Notes: a model not told the origin generated them from the sequence alone. A stretch of 64,000 bases of DNA from Ashinkailepas kermadecensis (GCA_034440615.1 JAOTOM010005094.1:202001-266000), one strand, 5' to 3'. Positions 12,543-25,007 are shown, counted from the first letter of the stretch. Translations and numbers: made by a program.

Positions 12543-12825
12543 TTCTTCTGCGAGGCACTCAGGACAGCAGATTCTATGAGCCCTTAAGAAAAGCCCATTA
12601 GGACCCCTGTTTTTGTGTCATGACTGTGACCCGAGAAGTAGTGCAAAATATCGTTTTTGTTAGTGGGCTTTCGGTACACTGAAAATGTGCACCGGCTGTC
12701 ACAGCGTTTGATCAGTGTGTCCAAGAAAGGAATCTCGGCCTCATTATCTTTTTTTTGTATAATATGAATTGAATCGATGGATGTACAGCGTTAATATTTG
12801 TGTTGACCGCATCGAGATCAGTATC

Positions 12826-13610
12826 TTAATCAATAATCACAAATACGTCATCTACGTATCTCAGCCAATGGGAGTTGGGGCCAATCATAGATTTGAAATT
12901 ATCCGCCTCGAGGGTTTCCATAAACAAACATGCCAGAACAGGACTCTGGTGAGCCCATGGTGAGGCCGTTGATTTGACGATATTCTTCCCCCTGAAACTG
13001 TAATGATCCAAATTCCACACATGTACGCACGAGCCGTATGAAATGACTCTTGGGAACTGGAAGCTCCAATTTATTTGACTTGTCTAAGGCCCCAGAAACC
13101 GCTTCCATGGCTCCCCGATAGGGACATTCGTGAACAAGGATTTCACGTCAAAGCTTGCCAGCTTTTTTTCTGGTGAAGTATATGTCTCGGATTCTACCTA
13201 GTAAGTTGCCTGAATTCCTTAGGTGGCTCTTACTTATCTGCCCTAGCATTTCTGACAAAGGTTTTGCTAGTTTTTTTATCGCCAGCTTATGTGGAACGCT
13301 TCCTATACCTGAAACAATTGGACGCATGGGTACATCAGATTTGTGAGTTTTTGACAGACCTCCCATGGAAGGCGTCCTTGGGGACTCTTCTATTAGGTGT
13401 AGAAGTCCTTTTCCTTTCACGGATTTTCTCAGGATGGAGCGAGCTTTCTTCTGAAACTGGACACTCTTTCTGTGCACTTCCTACTGGTATCGATTGGTAT
13501 GTCACCGCATCGTCTAGAAGAGCATTCATTTTTGACACATAGTCACTTTGGTTTAGAACTACCACTCCTCCGCCCTTGTCTGCTCTTGTTATTAGTATCC
13601 GATGGTCTAA
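12826..13610 (-). pseudogene. Penelope-like RT domain, frameshifted
   Basis: The RT core is spread over at least three frames. The frame with VVVLNQSDYVSKM runs 13565-13335. The next (to 13148) carries the palm motif MRPIVSG. A third holds FTNVPIGE and GLTMGSP, and a fourth has the catalytic YVDD box. An intact enzyme would copy its own RNA at the insertion site. This copy cannot encode it without correction of several frameshifts, so it is inactive. Confidence 0.85.
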
Positions 13611-14130
13611 TACTATGGTCTATACTATGGTACTAATGGTCACGTACAGAATGTACCCAACCATGCTCCCAGTCACATACAGAAGTCATCTGTGTAAGTT
13701 TAGATCAGTTGTTCACATATGTTCTCCGTGTTTCGAAGACACTAAAAGGTGACGAAGTCATGTGTTGAAAGGTCGAGCTTACGGGATTAAATTAGCTTTT
13801 TTTGTATGTACAATCCTCATTCATGTTGCATATGCGTTTACTATCCTATACGTAACCACTATAAAGATAACATTAATTTAGTGATGGTTATAGTGTGTCC
13901 TTTAATATTTGACACGGTGCATTTTGTGACGCCTATGACATGGGAACACAACAACCTAATGAACTTCATCAGGAAAATCTCATGCTGTGATCAATACCCC
14001 CATCAATGCATCAATTGTCGTCGAATTCGCAGGAGGTGAGGTGATGAACGATGCTTTGTGATCCGTTTTGGAATCACCCAGCATGAACATATTAGGCTGA
14101 CATATAAAACTAACGCAATCAGATAATTAC
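13611..14130. other. Unique stretch without supported features
   Basis: AT-rich sequence between the truncated Penelope-like element and the SINE-like repeat. No motif recognised. Confidence 0.35.
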
Positions 14131-14640
14131 CGCCCTGACAGCTCAGTTGGTTAGAATCCCGGCCTGCATTGGTCTCGATTGTCCACTTCCAAGTAAAATC
14201 GGGGTTCGAGTCGTGTCAGTAGGCAACTGACACCCCTAGTCGGCGGCTGGGAGTGGCAGTAGAAATTTGGCCCGATGAGGCTGAAGGCGGGTATGGGGCG
14301 GTCGCATCGGTGCATTGACCGTACGCTAAACTCTTGGTTAGAATTCTGCCATTACCCGGACAGCAGGTCCTTCCGTAAGGAGGCCGCCAGAAGAGCTCAC
14401 GACGCCCCGAAGAACGAAGCCAAAGAAGTTCCAAGGTTCGACGGAGACGGATCTGTAGCAGCAGAAGAAAGGAAGAGCTCCAAAGCACTCTCGACGAACA
14501 CGCCTGCAACACGAGAAGGAAATCCACCCACACCAAATACCCAACTTCTCTGTTTCCCTGCTAACTTTTCATAACAACCCCCGGAGGAAACCAAACGGTG
14601 ATGGTCCCACTGCTCTAGGCCGTTGCGGCCGGTGCAGGGA
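14131..14640 (+). mobile_element. tRNA-derived SINE-like repeat
   Basis: The head has an RNA polymerase III A-box-like CAGCTCAGTTGGTTAGAA and, about 60 bp on, a B-box-like GGGTTCGAGTC, at spacing right for a tRNA-derived promoter. The central part, near 14297-14355 (GCATTGACCGTACGCTAAAC, then GGTTAGAATTCTGCC), also occurs at about 44273-44331 with roughly 70% identity, which supports a dispersed family. I could not find a target duplication, so the 3' end is uncertain. The overlapping 99-codon frame is probably fortuitous. Confidence 0.6.
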
Positions 14641-15660
14641 CCAAGGGGCGAATGCTTAGTCCAGGATGCAACTAATCCGGGTATTTTTCAGTAAGGAGTA
14701 TTATTTGTATTTAGGAGTATTATATTTTATCATTTTTATCCGGGTATTTTTCACATTGCCCGTAGGGCGGGCCAGGCCCTAATACGATGAAACCCACACT
14801 GGCGCATAACGCCTACTCTGCACAAGGCGCCACCAAGTAGGCACCTGCATCGAACGAGAGTCTGCCTTCACTATCGCACAAACGCCACGCCACATCCTGA
14901 ACACAACATACAGAATAGCGTCGACACACGAACGCTACTAGCCACAAACACTTTGAACAATCGGCGCTGTTCATTCACGCTACATCGCACACTCAACACC
15001 AGCCGGGGCTACATTTTCGCCGCAGAGCTGGATAAGATTCCACTCGCCAATAGCAGCACTGCTCGACGCCACCGCCCTCCTCGACGCCACAGTCACAGTA
15101 GATTGCATCAGACGGGAGGCAAGACCTACATACAACATCTTAGTACTAACGTTAACACTACATGTACTACACGAGACGCAGTACGACGTACGTCGTTACA
15201 TGGCTCTCCCACTTCGCTGTCACTGCTGCATGCGCTGCGGCCGCGGTTAGCGCGCGTACACGTCACCAGAGCCACGCTGCGGCCGGTGTGCAGCACACCA
15301 CTCAACATCCGACTGCACATCAACCAAAAGGAGATGTGCAGCCTGTGATGGGCCGCATCCCGCCACCAACCCCGACTTCTCCCCGTGTGGGCGTTCGAGA
15401 GGAAGGTGTGCCGGTATGCGGCAGCTAACAGCGTGCCACACAACACAGCACGCCGACACCTACTCAACAACCCTACCACCTCCAGCCAAAAATCACACCC
15501 TCCCACACCGTACCCGCCGCCCGGCGCAGCTATGCAGCTGCACCTCACCTCCTAGATCCATAACCAGACCATCACCACCACACAGCCATCCCGCCAACTA
15601 GCCAGCACCTGGTTTCCGAAGTCAAGCACACCCCCTCCTCAACGCTCCACCCATTATCGA
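14641..15660. other. Spacer with a short direct repeat
   Basis: ATCCGGGTATTTTTCA occurs twice (near 14675 and 14737) around an AT-rich core. The rest, 14760-15660, is CA-rich with frames on both strands but no recognised domain. Confidence 0.35.
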
Positions 15661-15689
15661 CATTATCCTCACCGCATCCGGCTCCTCCT

Positions 15690-16560
15690 CGTGCCACCCC
15701 ACGGCGGATCCGACTTCCTCCTACATCCACCCCACCGCGGACCCGGCCTCCTCCCACATCCACCCCACCGCGGACCCGGCCTCCTTCCACCTCCATCTCA
15801 CCTCGGACACGACGTCCTCCCACATCCACCTCACCGCGGACCCGGCATCCTCCCACCTCCATCTCACCTCGGACACGGCGTCCTCCCACATCCACCCCAC
15901 CGCGGACCCGGCCTCCTCCCACCTCCATCTCACCTCGGACACGGCCTCGGACACGACCTTCTCCCACATCCACCCTACCACAGACCCGGCCGCCCCCCCC
16001 ACCTCCATCTCACCTCGGACACGACCTCCTCCCACATCCACCCCACCGCGGACCCGGCCTCCTCCCACATCCACCCCACCACAGACCCGGCCTCCTCCCA
16101 CCTCCACCCCACCTCAGACCCGGCCTCCTCCCACATCCACCCCACCGCGGACCCGGCCTCCTCCCACCTCCATCTCACCTCGGACACGGCCTCGGACACG
16201 ACCTTCTCCCACATCCACCCTACCACAGACCCGGCCGCCCCCCCCCACCTCCATCTCACCTCGGACACGACCTCCTCCCACATCCACCCCACCGCGGACC
16301 CGGCCTCCTCCCACATCCAACCCACCACAAACCCGACCTCCTCCCACCTCCACCCCACCACAGACCCGGCCTCCTCCCACATCCACCCCACCGCGGACCC
16401 GGCCTCCCACCACCTCCATCTCACCTCGGACACGGCGCCCTCCCACATCCATCCCACCGCGGACCCGGCCTCCTCCCACCTCCATCGCACCTCGGACACG
16501 GCCTCCTCCTACATCCACCCCACCTCCATCTCACCTCGGACACGGACTCCTCCCACATTC
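15690..16560. repeat. Minisatellite, 33-bp unit (in-frame)
   Basis: Tandem 33-bp units such as ACCCGGCCTCCTCCCACATC followed by CACCCCACCGCGG, with ACCTCCATCTCACCTCGGAC variants arranged in longer blocks that themselves repeat (15840-16010 resembles 16140-16280). Because 33 is divisible by three, a 353-codon frame survives on the plus strand (15691-16752), rich in Pro, Ser, His and Asp, and several frames on the minus strand are open too. With no splice sites, start context or non-repeat coding ends, I read it as a minisatellite. Confidence 0.9.
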
Positions 16561-17095
16561 ACCCCACCCCAAACCTGGCCTCCTCCCACCTTCCCCACCC
16601 TCAGACCCAGACCTGACTTCCATCCCCTCCCTCGCCGATACTCCCCAATCCCTCGCAGGACCTGGCCGTACCCCTTCGCTACCCTGCCTCCAACCAGCCA
16701 CCCCACCAATCTGACGTCTTCCCAATACTCCCTTCCTCGGGCATCCGGCTAGCCCAAACCAAGGCCAAATCCAAAGGCCACCTTGGCCACCACACAGACC
16801 GCCCCACAAGCACACGGCCACCGTTCCCTGCCAGACCGACATCCACGCCACCTCCTGCGCTATCACCCAAAGCATTCCCAAAACCTCGTCCGATTCACCC
16901 AGACCGAACCCACGACAACTGTCAGCCATACCCAGAACGAACCCACAACCCTAACCCAACCAATCCCGACCGAACCTACCTCGCTTTGTTCATCCACCAG
17001 TGTTCCTCCCAAGCCTCAGGAGTATCACCGTCTGGTCCACTTTAGCTCACCGGAGACCTCCCCAGTGCCGGACAGTCTTTCCGACTAGCAAAGAC
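16561..17095. other. CA-rich right shoulder of the 33-bp array
   Basis: Pro- and Thr-rich open frames continue the composition of the array without a regular unit. No domain recognised. Confidence 0.35.
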
Positions 17096-18770
17096 ATCCT
17101 AGCTCTGAAAATGGCTCTCAGTATTCCTCATAACCATCGCTAGCCGTTACGGGCTCCCTTCAGATCTCAGGGGTCTGTTCAGTGCATAGGGACCTCTTTC
17201 AAGCCTCTTGGACATCCCAGTCCAGTCCTCTCCAGCGTTCAGTAACAATTTTCAATCGTCAAGGGTCCTCTCGAGCTGTTAGAGGCCCTTCCTAATCCTT
17301 GACAGTATTTCTAGCTGCAAGGGCTTTCTAGCTCTGGCGCTGACCCTTAGTATTCCTCACAACCATCGCAAGCCTTAGGGACGCTCATTAGCTTTCAGGG
17401 GGTTCTGTTGGTCCTCAGGGGCTCTCTCAAGCTGTTAGAGGCCCTTCCCAGTTATCGACAGCTCTTGTTGTTTCAGGAACATTCTAGCTCTGAGGCTGGC
17501 CCTCGGCATTCCTCACATCAATCGCCGGCCAACGGGTATTTTTGTATTTCTCACGGGACCTTGTTCATCCATTAAGGGCCTCTCCCAACCTCAGGATAAT
17601 CTCAGTCCAGTCCTTCCTGACTCTCACGAGATCCTATTTATCCCTCAGGACCCTCTCCTGTTTTTAGGGGCCCAGCACAGTCCTCAATTGTCCTGTCTAG
17701 CTCTCATCTCGGGGGCATTTCAGATCAGAGATGGGCCCTCACTAGTCCTCTTCAGCTCTTAGGGGTTCTGTCCATGCCTCAGGAACCTTCCAAACCCAAA
17801 GAGCATCCCAGCCCTCTGGCTCCTAGGGGTTTATACTTCAGCTGCTAGGGGTCCATTCCACCTGAGACTGCTCGTTCCAGTTGACATGTGCATTCCAGCT
17901 CTCGGGAGGGCCCTCTCTGGTCTTCACGGCTTTTGCCAGCCCTCAGGATGGACGTCTTCAGGTCTGAAGGACACTTTCCACACAAGCTGTTAGATTCGTT
18001 TACATTTTCCTCGGTTATATCTCTGCCCTTCAGAGCGGTCGCCTCGAGGGCCCCATCGGACTTTCCAGGGAGTCGGTACCCTTTCACCCCTTGGAAACGC
18101 CACTGCTTTTTAAGAGCCCAGGCCCCCTCCATGGCTTAGAGGCGACTTACGTATCACCGAGAACCCTCCGCTTCGGCCCAGATCGTCTCCGTAGATCGGA
18201 GGCCTCTTTATCGGCCTGAGACCCACTGTCAGCTCTGAGCCCCTCCACATCAGCTGAGCCAAAGCCGAAGGTTCTGCAGGTCCGGCCCGGGGCCCCATCC
18301 GTCGGCTCAGATACCCTCTTTCACGGCTCAGCTCACTCTCGGTCCGGTCGGAATCTCCTCTTCAAAAGCTTGGGCCTCCTCTACCATGTAAGGGGCCCCT
18401 GTGCGGTTCCGGCCCTTATCGGCCCAAGGGCCCTTCATGCCGGCTCTAGGCTCTCCCAGACGGCCCGGGTCCTCCAACGGCTAGGGGTCCTCTTCGTCGG
18501 CACACGGGACCTCATTAGCGATCCAGGGACTCCCCTGTCAGGCCGGAGGCCCTCTTTCAACAGCTCGGGCCACTTCCGTCGGCCCAAGGGCCCTTTCTGA
18601 CGGCCCGAGATCTCCTGCGGCAACTAGGGCCCCTCCGTCATTTCAAGGGCCCTCTTTGACGACCCAGGGCCTTTTCCGGCAAGTCGGAGGGCCCTTTTCA
18701 AACACTTGGACCCTGTCCATCAAGTCAGGCGCCCTTTCTTGGCTTGGGCTCTGCTGACAGCCCGGTCTGG
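17096..18770. repeat. Degenerate GC-rich minisatellite block
   Basis: The text keeps returning to words such as GGGCCCT, AGGGGTCC, CTCAGG and TCTTTCAGC at intervals of about 35-40 bp, with heavy drift. The section 18357-18690 recurs as 19019-19350, which shows that a multi-unit block was duplicated. No coding signal. Confidence 0.6.
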
Positions 18771-19009
18771 CTTAGTTAGAAGTACAATCCTCGATAATCT
18801 TCATATATGATAAAGTTTGCGCTCTCCAAACGAACATTTGTAGCAAAAACGCGATTATTTTTGTTAGTTATATGTCAAGAAAAATATGGTCCTTCCATAG
18901 TATCAATCTTAAAAGTACATTTTCACGGGCATCGAGGTCACCGGAGGTCACGTGACCTGAGGTCATTTGGTAACATTTCACTCATTTGTCACACATAACA
19001 ATATTACCG

Positions 19010-19350
19010 GCACTCTCCGCCCGGCCTCTTCAAAAACTTGGGCTTCCTCTATCACGCAAGGGGTGGTTTCGGCTCCAATCGGTCTAGGGCCCTTCAAACC
19101 GGCTCTGGGCCCTCTCCGACTGCCCGGGGTCCTCCTGCGGCTAAGAGTCCTCTCCGTCGGTGTAGGAGCCCTCCTTACCGATCCAGGGCTTCCTCTGTCA
19201 GGTCAGGGGCCCTTGCACCGCTTGGGCCCCATCTGTCGGCCTAGGTGCCCTTTCTGACGGTCCGAGTTCCTCTTCGGCAACTAGGGCCCGTCGTCTCAGG
19301 GGCCCTCTTTGACGACGCAGAGCCTTTTCCGGAAAACCGGAGGCCCATTT
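19010..19350. repeat. Second copy of a ~335-bp block of the GC-rich minisatellite
   Basis: Matches 18357-18690 in order. CTTCAAAA.CTTGGGC opens both, ATCCAGGGNNTCC..TGTCAGG lies in the middle, and GGGCCCTCTTTGACGACSCAG appears near the end of both. Identity is about 80% by eye, and the copies lie about 660 bp apart in the same orientation. Confidence 0.75.
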
Positions 19351-20205
19351 TCATACATTTGGGCTTCAAAATTTCCCTATCCCTAGAACTTCCCCACCAA
19401 ACGCACCAGCGACGGAGAAACGGGGAAGAATTGCAGGTGGCGACCATGTCTCCTCTAACTTCCAGTACAACTTCCATTTACATCAGTCACCTGGGCTGGA
19501 ACTGATGATCGTTCCTGATCATACCAATGGACATCACAAGCAATTGGCTGGGTGTTGCATCTAAAAAGTAAAACTTGAAAGTGGCAATAAACAGTTATTT
19601 TTCTTCAAATCCATAATTCGTATCCCCTCCCAACAATGTTTCCAGACGTTCTCCAGCCGCCACCGTCCAGCGTCCCTAAACATCCATTCCCATGCCGGTC
19701 GAGGGCTTACCACCAGTCATCTCCCACTCAGAGTTAATTGTTCAAACCGTTATACCGACCATTGTGAGGACTCGGTCAGATAGATAAATCGAGGTCAACT
19801 CCAGGTCAGAGCGAGTAAGTCAACCCAGCCTCATGCTAGCCTAGATTACCTCAGCCCTCCCCCGCCTCTCGGTGTGAGGCAGATGCTCACCGGCACCAAC
19901 AGGCTGTCTTGTTTCCAGGCACCGAACCACGCAAACACATCAGCTGTCTCATTTGTACTCAATAATTCGAATCCTGCAACAAGTTTATCTTGTTGACGCA
20001 ACCCAATGCCGTCGAAGTGTCTTCTACTCGCGAGGAAATTTCGACTAGTTCCTCTTCCCAATCAGTGCGCTGGAGGAGATCTGCCTTTCGGAGATCTGGG
20101 ATCATCTGTAACTTCAGGAGGGCGCTGTTCGTGTAGGTCGATTCCCGGTTATGCATGAAAAACGTTTGATGTGGGCGAGCGACTCTGCTCCGTTTACCCG
20201 ATGAG
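19351..20205. other. Unique DNA with an unassigned minus-strand frame
   Basis: A minus frame at about 20156-19959 reads as a compositionally normal peptide (RESTYTNSALLKLQMIPDLR) and a shifted frame (20061-19846) continues in similar style. I recognise no family and saw no convincing splice sites. Confidence 0.25.
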
Positions 20206-20209
20206 ACCT

Positions 20210-21245
20210 AACTCAACCCGACCAGACACAACCCCACCCCACCAGACCCACTGCAGCCCACAAATCCCAACTCCACCCGATCAGACACAACCCCACCCCA
20301 CCAGACCTAACCCCACCCGACTAGACCCAATTCCACCCGACCAGACCCAACCTCACCCAACTTAACCCAACTCAACACGACCAGACTCAACTCAACCCAG
20401 CCAGCCCCAGCCCAACCCCACCAGACGAGACCAAACTCAACCAGACACCACCAAACCGGACCCAACCCCACTCGACCAGACCCAACCACAACCCGATCAG
20501 ACACAAACCCACCCGACCAGACCCAACCCACCTCACCAGATCCAACTCCACTCGACCATACCCAACCCCCACACGACCAGACCCAACCCACCTCACCAGA
20601 TCCACCCACCACTACCCAAACTCGACCAGACCCAACCCACCTCACCAGATCCAACTCCACTCGACCATACCCAACCCCCCCACACGACCAGATCCAACCC
20701 ACCTCACCAGAACCCCACACGACCAGACCACCACCTCACCAGACCCAACTCCACCCGACCAGACCCAACCCCACACGACCAGACCCAACCCACTCACCGA
20801 CCAGACCCAACCCCCTCACCAGACCCAACTCCACACGACCAGACCCAACCCACCTCACCAGATCCAACTCCACTCGACCAGATCCAACTCCACCCGACCA
20901 TACCCAACCCCCACACGACCAGACCCAACCCACCTCACCAGATCCAACTCCACCCGACCATACCCAACCCCCACACGACCAGACCCAACCCACCTCACCA
21001 GATCCAACTCCACCCGACCAGACCCAACCCCACCCACCAGACCCAACCCCACACGACCAGACCCAACCCACCTCACCAGATCCAACTCCACCCGACCAGA
21101 CCCAACCCCACCCACTAGACCCAACCCCACACGACCAGACCCAACCCACCTCACCAGATCCAACTCCACCCGACCATACCCAACCCATCCCAACCCCACC
21201 CGACCAGACCAGACCCAACCCCACCCGAGCAGACCTGACTCGACC
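20210..21245. repeat. CA-rich minisatellite, 20-bp subunits in 60-bp blocks
   Basis: Subunits resemble CCCGACCAGACCCAACCCCA. From about 20880 to 21180 they form 60-bp blocks (GATCCAACTCCACCCGACCA, a second 20-mer beginning TACCCAACCC, a third beginning AGACCCAACC) repeated several times. Minus-strand frames of up to 177 codons, made of Gly, Val, Trp and Ser, are repeat products. Confidence 0.9.
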
Positions 21246-21435
21246 AATGCCCGTTTTTAACATCAACATTTAATTTTGTTACAGCGTTTCAGGGAACATT
21301 TTATGTACTCAGGATTAAGTATGTCATTAAAATACCCCTTTTAACAGCTTCCATCGCAATATTAATTTTGTACTGCTCGCGTTCACCGCTAAAAGGAAGC
21401 GTCGTGCGGCAGTGCTTCCCGCACAAGGCCATTGT

Positions 21436-21790
21436 AGGTGGTGTTTCACGTCACACAGTGTCAGGCCAGTATAGGTGGCTTTGCACGTTACACAGCGCCA
21501 GATCATTATATGTGGTGTTGCACGTACCACAGTTCCAGGCTATCATAGATGGTGTTGCACGCAATACAACGCCAGACCATTATAAATGGTGCTGCACGTC
21601 ACAGAGTGCCAAACAATTATAGGTGGTTTTGCACGTTACACAGCGTCAGATCACTATAGGTGGTGGTGCACGTCACACAGCTCCAGGCTATGATAGGTGG
21701 TGTTGCACGCGATAAAGCGCTAGACCATTACAGGTGGTGTTGAACGCCACACAGCGCAAGGTCATTATAGATGGTGTTGCACGTGTTGTG
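21436..21790. repeat. 37-bp tandem repeat with four-unit higher order (148 bp)
   Basis: Units start every 37 bp from 21436 (21436, 21473, 21510 and so on). Adjacent units differ considerably, but unit 1 resembles 5, 2 resembles 6, 3 resembles 7 and 4 resembles 8 (for example TTCCAGGCTATCAT in 3 and CTCCAGGCTATGAT in 7). An ancestral four-unit block was therefore duplicated as a whole. Confidence 0.85.
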
Positions 21791-22369
21791 ACGACAATTT
21801 GTTGTCATTCTGTCGAAAAATGTGTTATATTTCGAAGCATGGCTAGCTAAGAATTGTGATGTCCGGTGGAAAAGCAACGCCACTGATTTTGCGTCGGGAG
21901 GGAGAAAGGGTGTCATGCCGATTTTCTCGTGCATGCCCACAGGGCTACTATGAAGTTTGGAAATCCCACAACTTACCGCTCGAAAGTGGGCCACATTTTA
22001 GCCGCTTGCAATATTCGTCTGTACGACAAGGTCATCCCTCTGATATTTCGTCAGCGATAAATATCAACGTTTATTGACATCTGTGCCGCGGTTCCCGGCG
22101 GTCCACAGAAGTGACTTCCCCGGTTCCCCCGCAGTCCACGTGCAGACCCCTCTGGCCCTGACGGCGTCAATGCCGAAGGGCCGCGACAGGGGCCACGGCT
22201 CGGTATGGGCGGCAGTTGTTGCTGTCGCCGACTGTCGGGACAAGGATCCGTCTGAGCGGCTCGTCACCCAGCAGCTGAGACACTGTCGCCAGCTATCGCA
22301 GCATGGACGCTTCCGACAGGCTCGACAGCTGCCACCGAGAGGCTGTCGCTCGCTCAGAGGTGGATGTGA
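21791..22369. other. Unique stretch, GC-rich from 22080
   Basis: Open frames of about 120 codons on both strands (22064-22417 minus, 22074-22451 plus) run into the next array. No domain recognised. Confidence 0.3.
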
Positions 22370-23388
22370 CCGCCACGGCTGTCGGTCGGCTATGTCAGCG
22401 GTGGATATGACCGCCACGGCCGTCGGTCGGCTATGTCAGCGGTGGATATGACCGCCACGGCCGTCGGTCGGCTATGTTAGCGGTGGATGTGACCGCCACG
22501 GCCGTCGGTCGGCTATGTCAGCGGTGGATATGACCGCCACGGCCGTCGGTCAGCTATATCAGCGGTGGATGTAACCGCCAAGGCCGTCGGTCGGCTATGT
22601 CAGCGGTCGATATGACCGCCACGGCTGTCGGTCGGCTATATCAGCGGTGGATGTGACCGCCACGGCCGTCGGTCGGCTATGTCAGCGGTGGATATGACCG
22701 CCACGGCCGTCGGTCGGCTATATCAGCGGTGTATGTGACCGCCACGGCCGTCGGTCGGCTATATCAACGGTGGATGTGACCGCCACGGCCGTCGGTCGGC
22801 TATGTCAGCGGTGGATATGACCGCCACGGCCGTCGGTCGGCTATGTCAGCGGTGGATGTGACCGCCACGGCTGTCGGTCGGCTATGTCAGCGGTGGATGT
22901 GACCGCCACGGCCGTCGGTCGGCTATGTCAGCGGTGGATGTGACCGCCACGGCCGTCGGTCGGCTATGTCAGCGGTGGATATGACCGCCACGGCCGTCGG
23001 TCGGCTATATCAGAGGTGAATGTGACCGCCACGGCCGTCGGTCGGCTATGTCAGCGGTGGATGTGACCGCCACGGCCGTCGGTCGGCTATGTCAGCGGTG
23101 GATGTGACCGCCACGGCCGTCGGTCGGCTATATCAGCGGTGGATGTGACCGCCACGGCCGTCGGTCGGCTATGTCAGCGGTGGATATGACCGCCACGGCC
23201 GTCGGTCGGCTATATCAGAGGTGAATGTGACCGCCACGGCCGTCGGTCGGCTATGTCAGCGGTGGATATGACCGCCACGGCCGTCGGTCGGCTATATCAG
23301 CGGTGGATGTGACCGCCACGGCCGTCGGTCGGCTATATCAGCGGTGGATGTGACCGCCACGGCCGTCGGTCGGCTATGTCAGCGGCTC
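22370..23388. repeat. Minisatellite, 41-bp unit
   Basis: About 25 tandem units of CGGTGGATGTGACCGCCACG followed by GCCGTCGGTCGGCTATGTCAG, very homogeneous. Variation is mostly GATGTG/GATATG and TATGTC/TATATC, and pairs of variant units recur. GGTGG...CCGCC within the unit could pair. No reading frame through it stays open for long. Confidence 0.95.
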
Positions 23389-24995
23389 TTGTGTCGCAGC
23401 TACACCGCCCTGGCACGGCAGAGCAGCCAGGCTCATAACGGCGTGCGCCACGCGCTGGGGCACGACGCCACGCCGGACACAACCACTAGGTACTAGTGGT
23501 ATTGGTACCAAAACAACGAGTACCAGTGGCTTTGTTACATACCAGGATCACTAGGTATTGTAGCTGTGGTACCAGCTGCAATTTACTAATACAAATTGGA
23601 TTCACTTACTATAATACCAATATCAAGCACAGTATCATAAATTGCTTGAAACCAATTCAACATATGATCTATGAGACTCTGTCCTTGATTACATTGCACA
23701 TTCCTTGAACATTTTTGGCCAATGTAACATGTTCTGCTTATGGTAAATACCCTGACCCAAAAATTCAAATCCATGGAAGTGACATAATGAAATTATGAAA
23801 ATAACAAAGGTTCATATGGGAAGAAACAAAGCATTTTTCATGATCATGATTCCACATGTCTGCAGTGTGTCAAAATGGCTCACCTGATATACTAGACTGA
23901 GAAATATTGTGCATAAGAATACTGCACCAAACAGCTGTATACACCTGGGTAATTTCTTGCCAGCACCTCCTCCAGCAATGCATCATGACTGCCACCAGCC
24001 TCCTTCTCCAAAGGCAGTGTCTTGCAGCCGGATAGGTAGACCGGTATGCTTTGCCTTTATATGTATTTTCAATAATCTTGACTCGCCATTGAATTTGCAG
24101 CCAGCAAAGCACCTTTTATCATGGTGGCAGTGCCATATTAGCACCCACACCTTGGGCATGTACTGCACTAAGGTTTCTTGCAAGTGTCACTTTAGTTAGG
24201 TATAACCAGGGTTGGATTTATGTCTTGTAATTCTGGAAATGGAGAGGAAAATTATGTGGCAATACATGTTGGTATGTAGCAGAGGACTTTGAGGACTTTT
24301 CTTTGAATCTGAATCTTTTATTTTTAGAGGGAAAATGTGTAGCATTCCATGTTGGAGAATTATTTGATTTGTTTCTGTCATCAAAAACTCATTTTGTACT
24401 GTTCACGGTCATGATCCGTGTTTCTATGTTCACACGAGCATTACTAAACAGCAAGGAGATGGCAGTCATTGTTAAATTCAATTCATCTTTTTGAAAAAAG
24501 GAGTGGATAATTTCCCGGAGATAATAATATTCTGGGCAGCCAACACACAAGACAGGGCCATGTTTATAATGCTTGTCATGACCCTCAGAGACGAGACACT
24601 ACTTATGAAAACATACAGAAGTTGAGCTCCAGCAGCGCCCAGATACTTATTAGGTAGGTACTACGTACACACTAAAACCAACTTCGAAAACAAACTGCGC
24701 CGAAAAACGGAACTATTGTGTCAGATTCATTCTCTGGACGTGGACTGGACAGTTCGTATGTGATAGAGCTTACCACCGCAATGTTAAACCTATGGACTTT
24801 ACCTCGCGTGGTAGCGTTTCTTAGCCGCCCCCCCCCCCCTTTCCCCTCGATCATAGCTACTAAATTGCTTCGGTACGCTTCTGATATATGTACTAAAATA
24901 AGATGAGTACGATATGCATGGATGGTTAGGAAAAACAATTTGACTGGGTATGTTAAGAAGCAAAATGGCTTCATGATAAATATAATCCATACTCA
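23389..24995. other. AT-rich DNA; possible zinc-finger-like frame not established
   Basis: Mostly unremarkable. A minus frame near 24183-23983 contains CFAGCKFNGESRLLKIHIKAKH, which has the general spacing of a Cys2-His2 finger but an atypical Cys pair and no clear flanking exon boundaries. I leave it unassigned. A C run lies near 24829. Confidence 0.25.
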
Positions 24996-25007
24996 ATGAT
25001 AAGACGG

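Larger units (their letters stand above)
11690..13610 (-). mobile_element. Penelope-like retroelement, 5'-truncated
   Basis: Read on the minus strand, this contains reverse-transcriptase motifs in order. First comes ADKGGGVVVL (near 13590-13560), then a palm region with LSKTHKSDVPMRPIVSG, then FDVKSLFTNVPIGE (13170-13115), then GLTMGSP and YVDD (near 12860). A GIY-YIG endonuclease domain follows (12300-12050). These match the order of Penelope-like elements, in which GIY-YIG nuclease follows the RT. The minus-strand 3' end (11760-11720) has the family-typical inverted motif GAGAAAGGC...GCCGAAACGTT followed by AATAAAG. Several frameshifts and stops break the frame. The N-terminus before the first RT motif is missing. 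Confidence 0.88.

Noticed and set aside
15691..16752. 353-codon Pro/Ser/His-rich frame that could be a structural protein
   Set aside because: The 33-bp unit preserves frame by arithmetic. Both strands are open and neither end shows coding or splice signals.
22370..23388. Possible CRISPR-like array (41-bp repeats); also the 29-bp arrays at 26 and 30 kb
   Set aside because: Units are directly tandem with no unique spacers, and the context is eukaryotic.
23983..24183. C2H2 zinc-finger exon on the minus strand
   Set aside because: A single finger-like spacing with an atypical Cys pair and no dependable exon boundaries. It could be chance.
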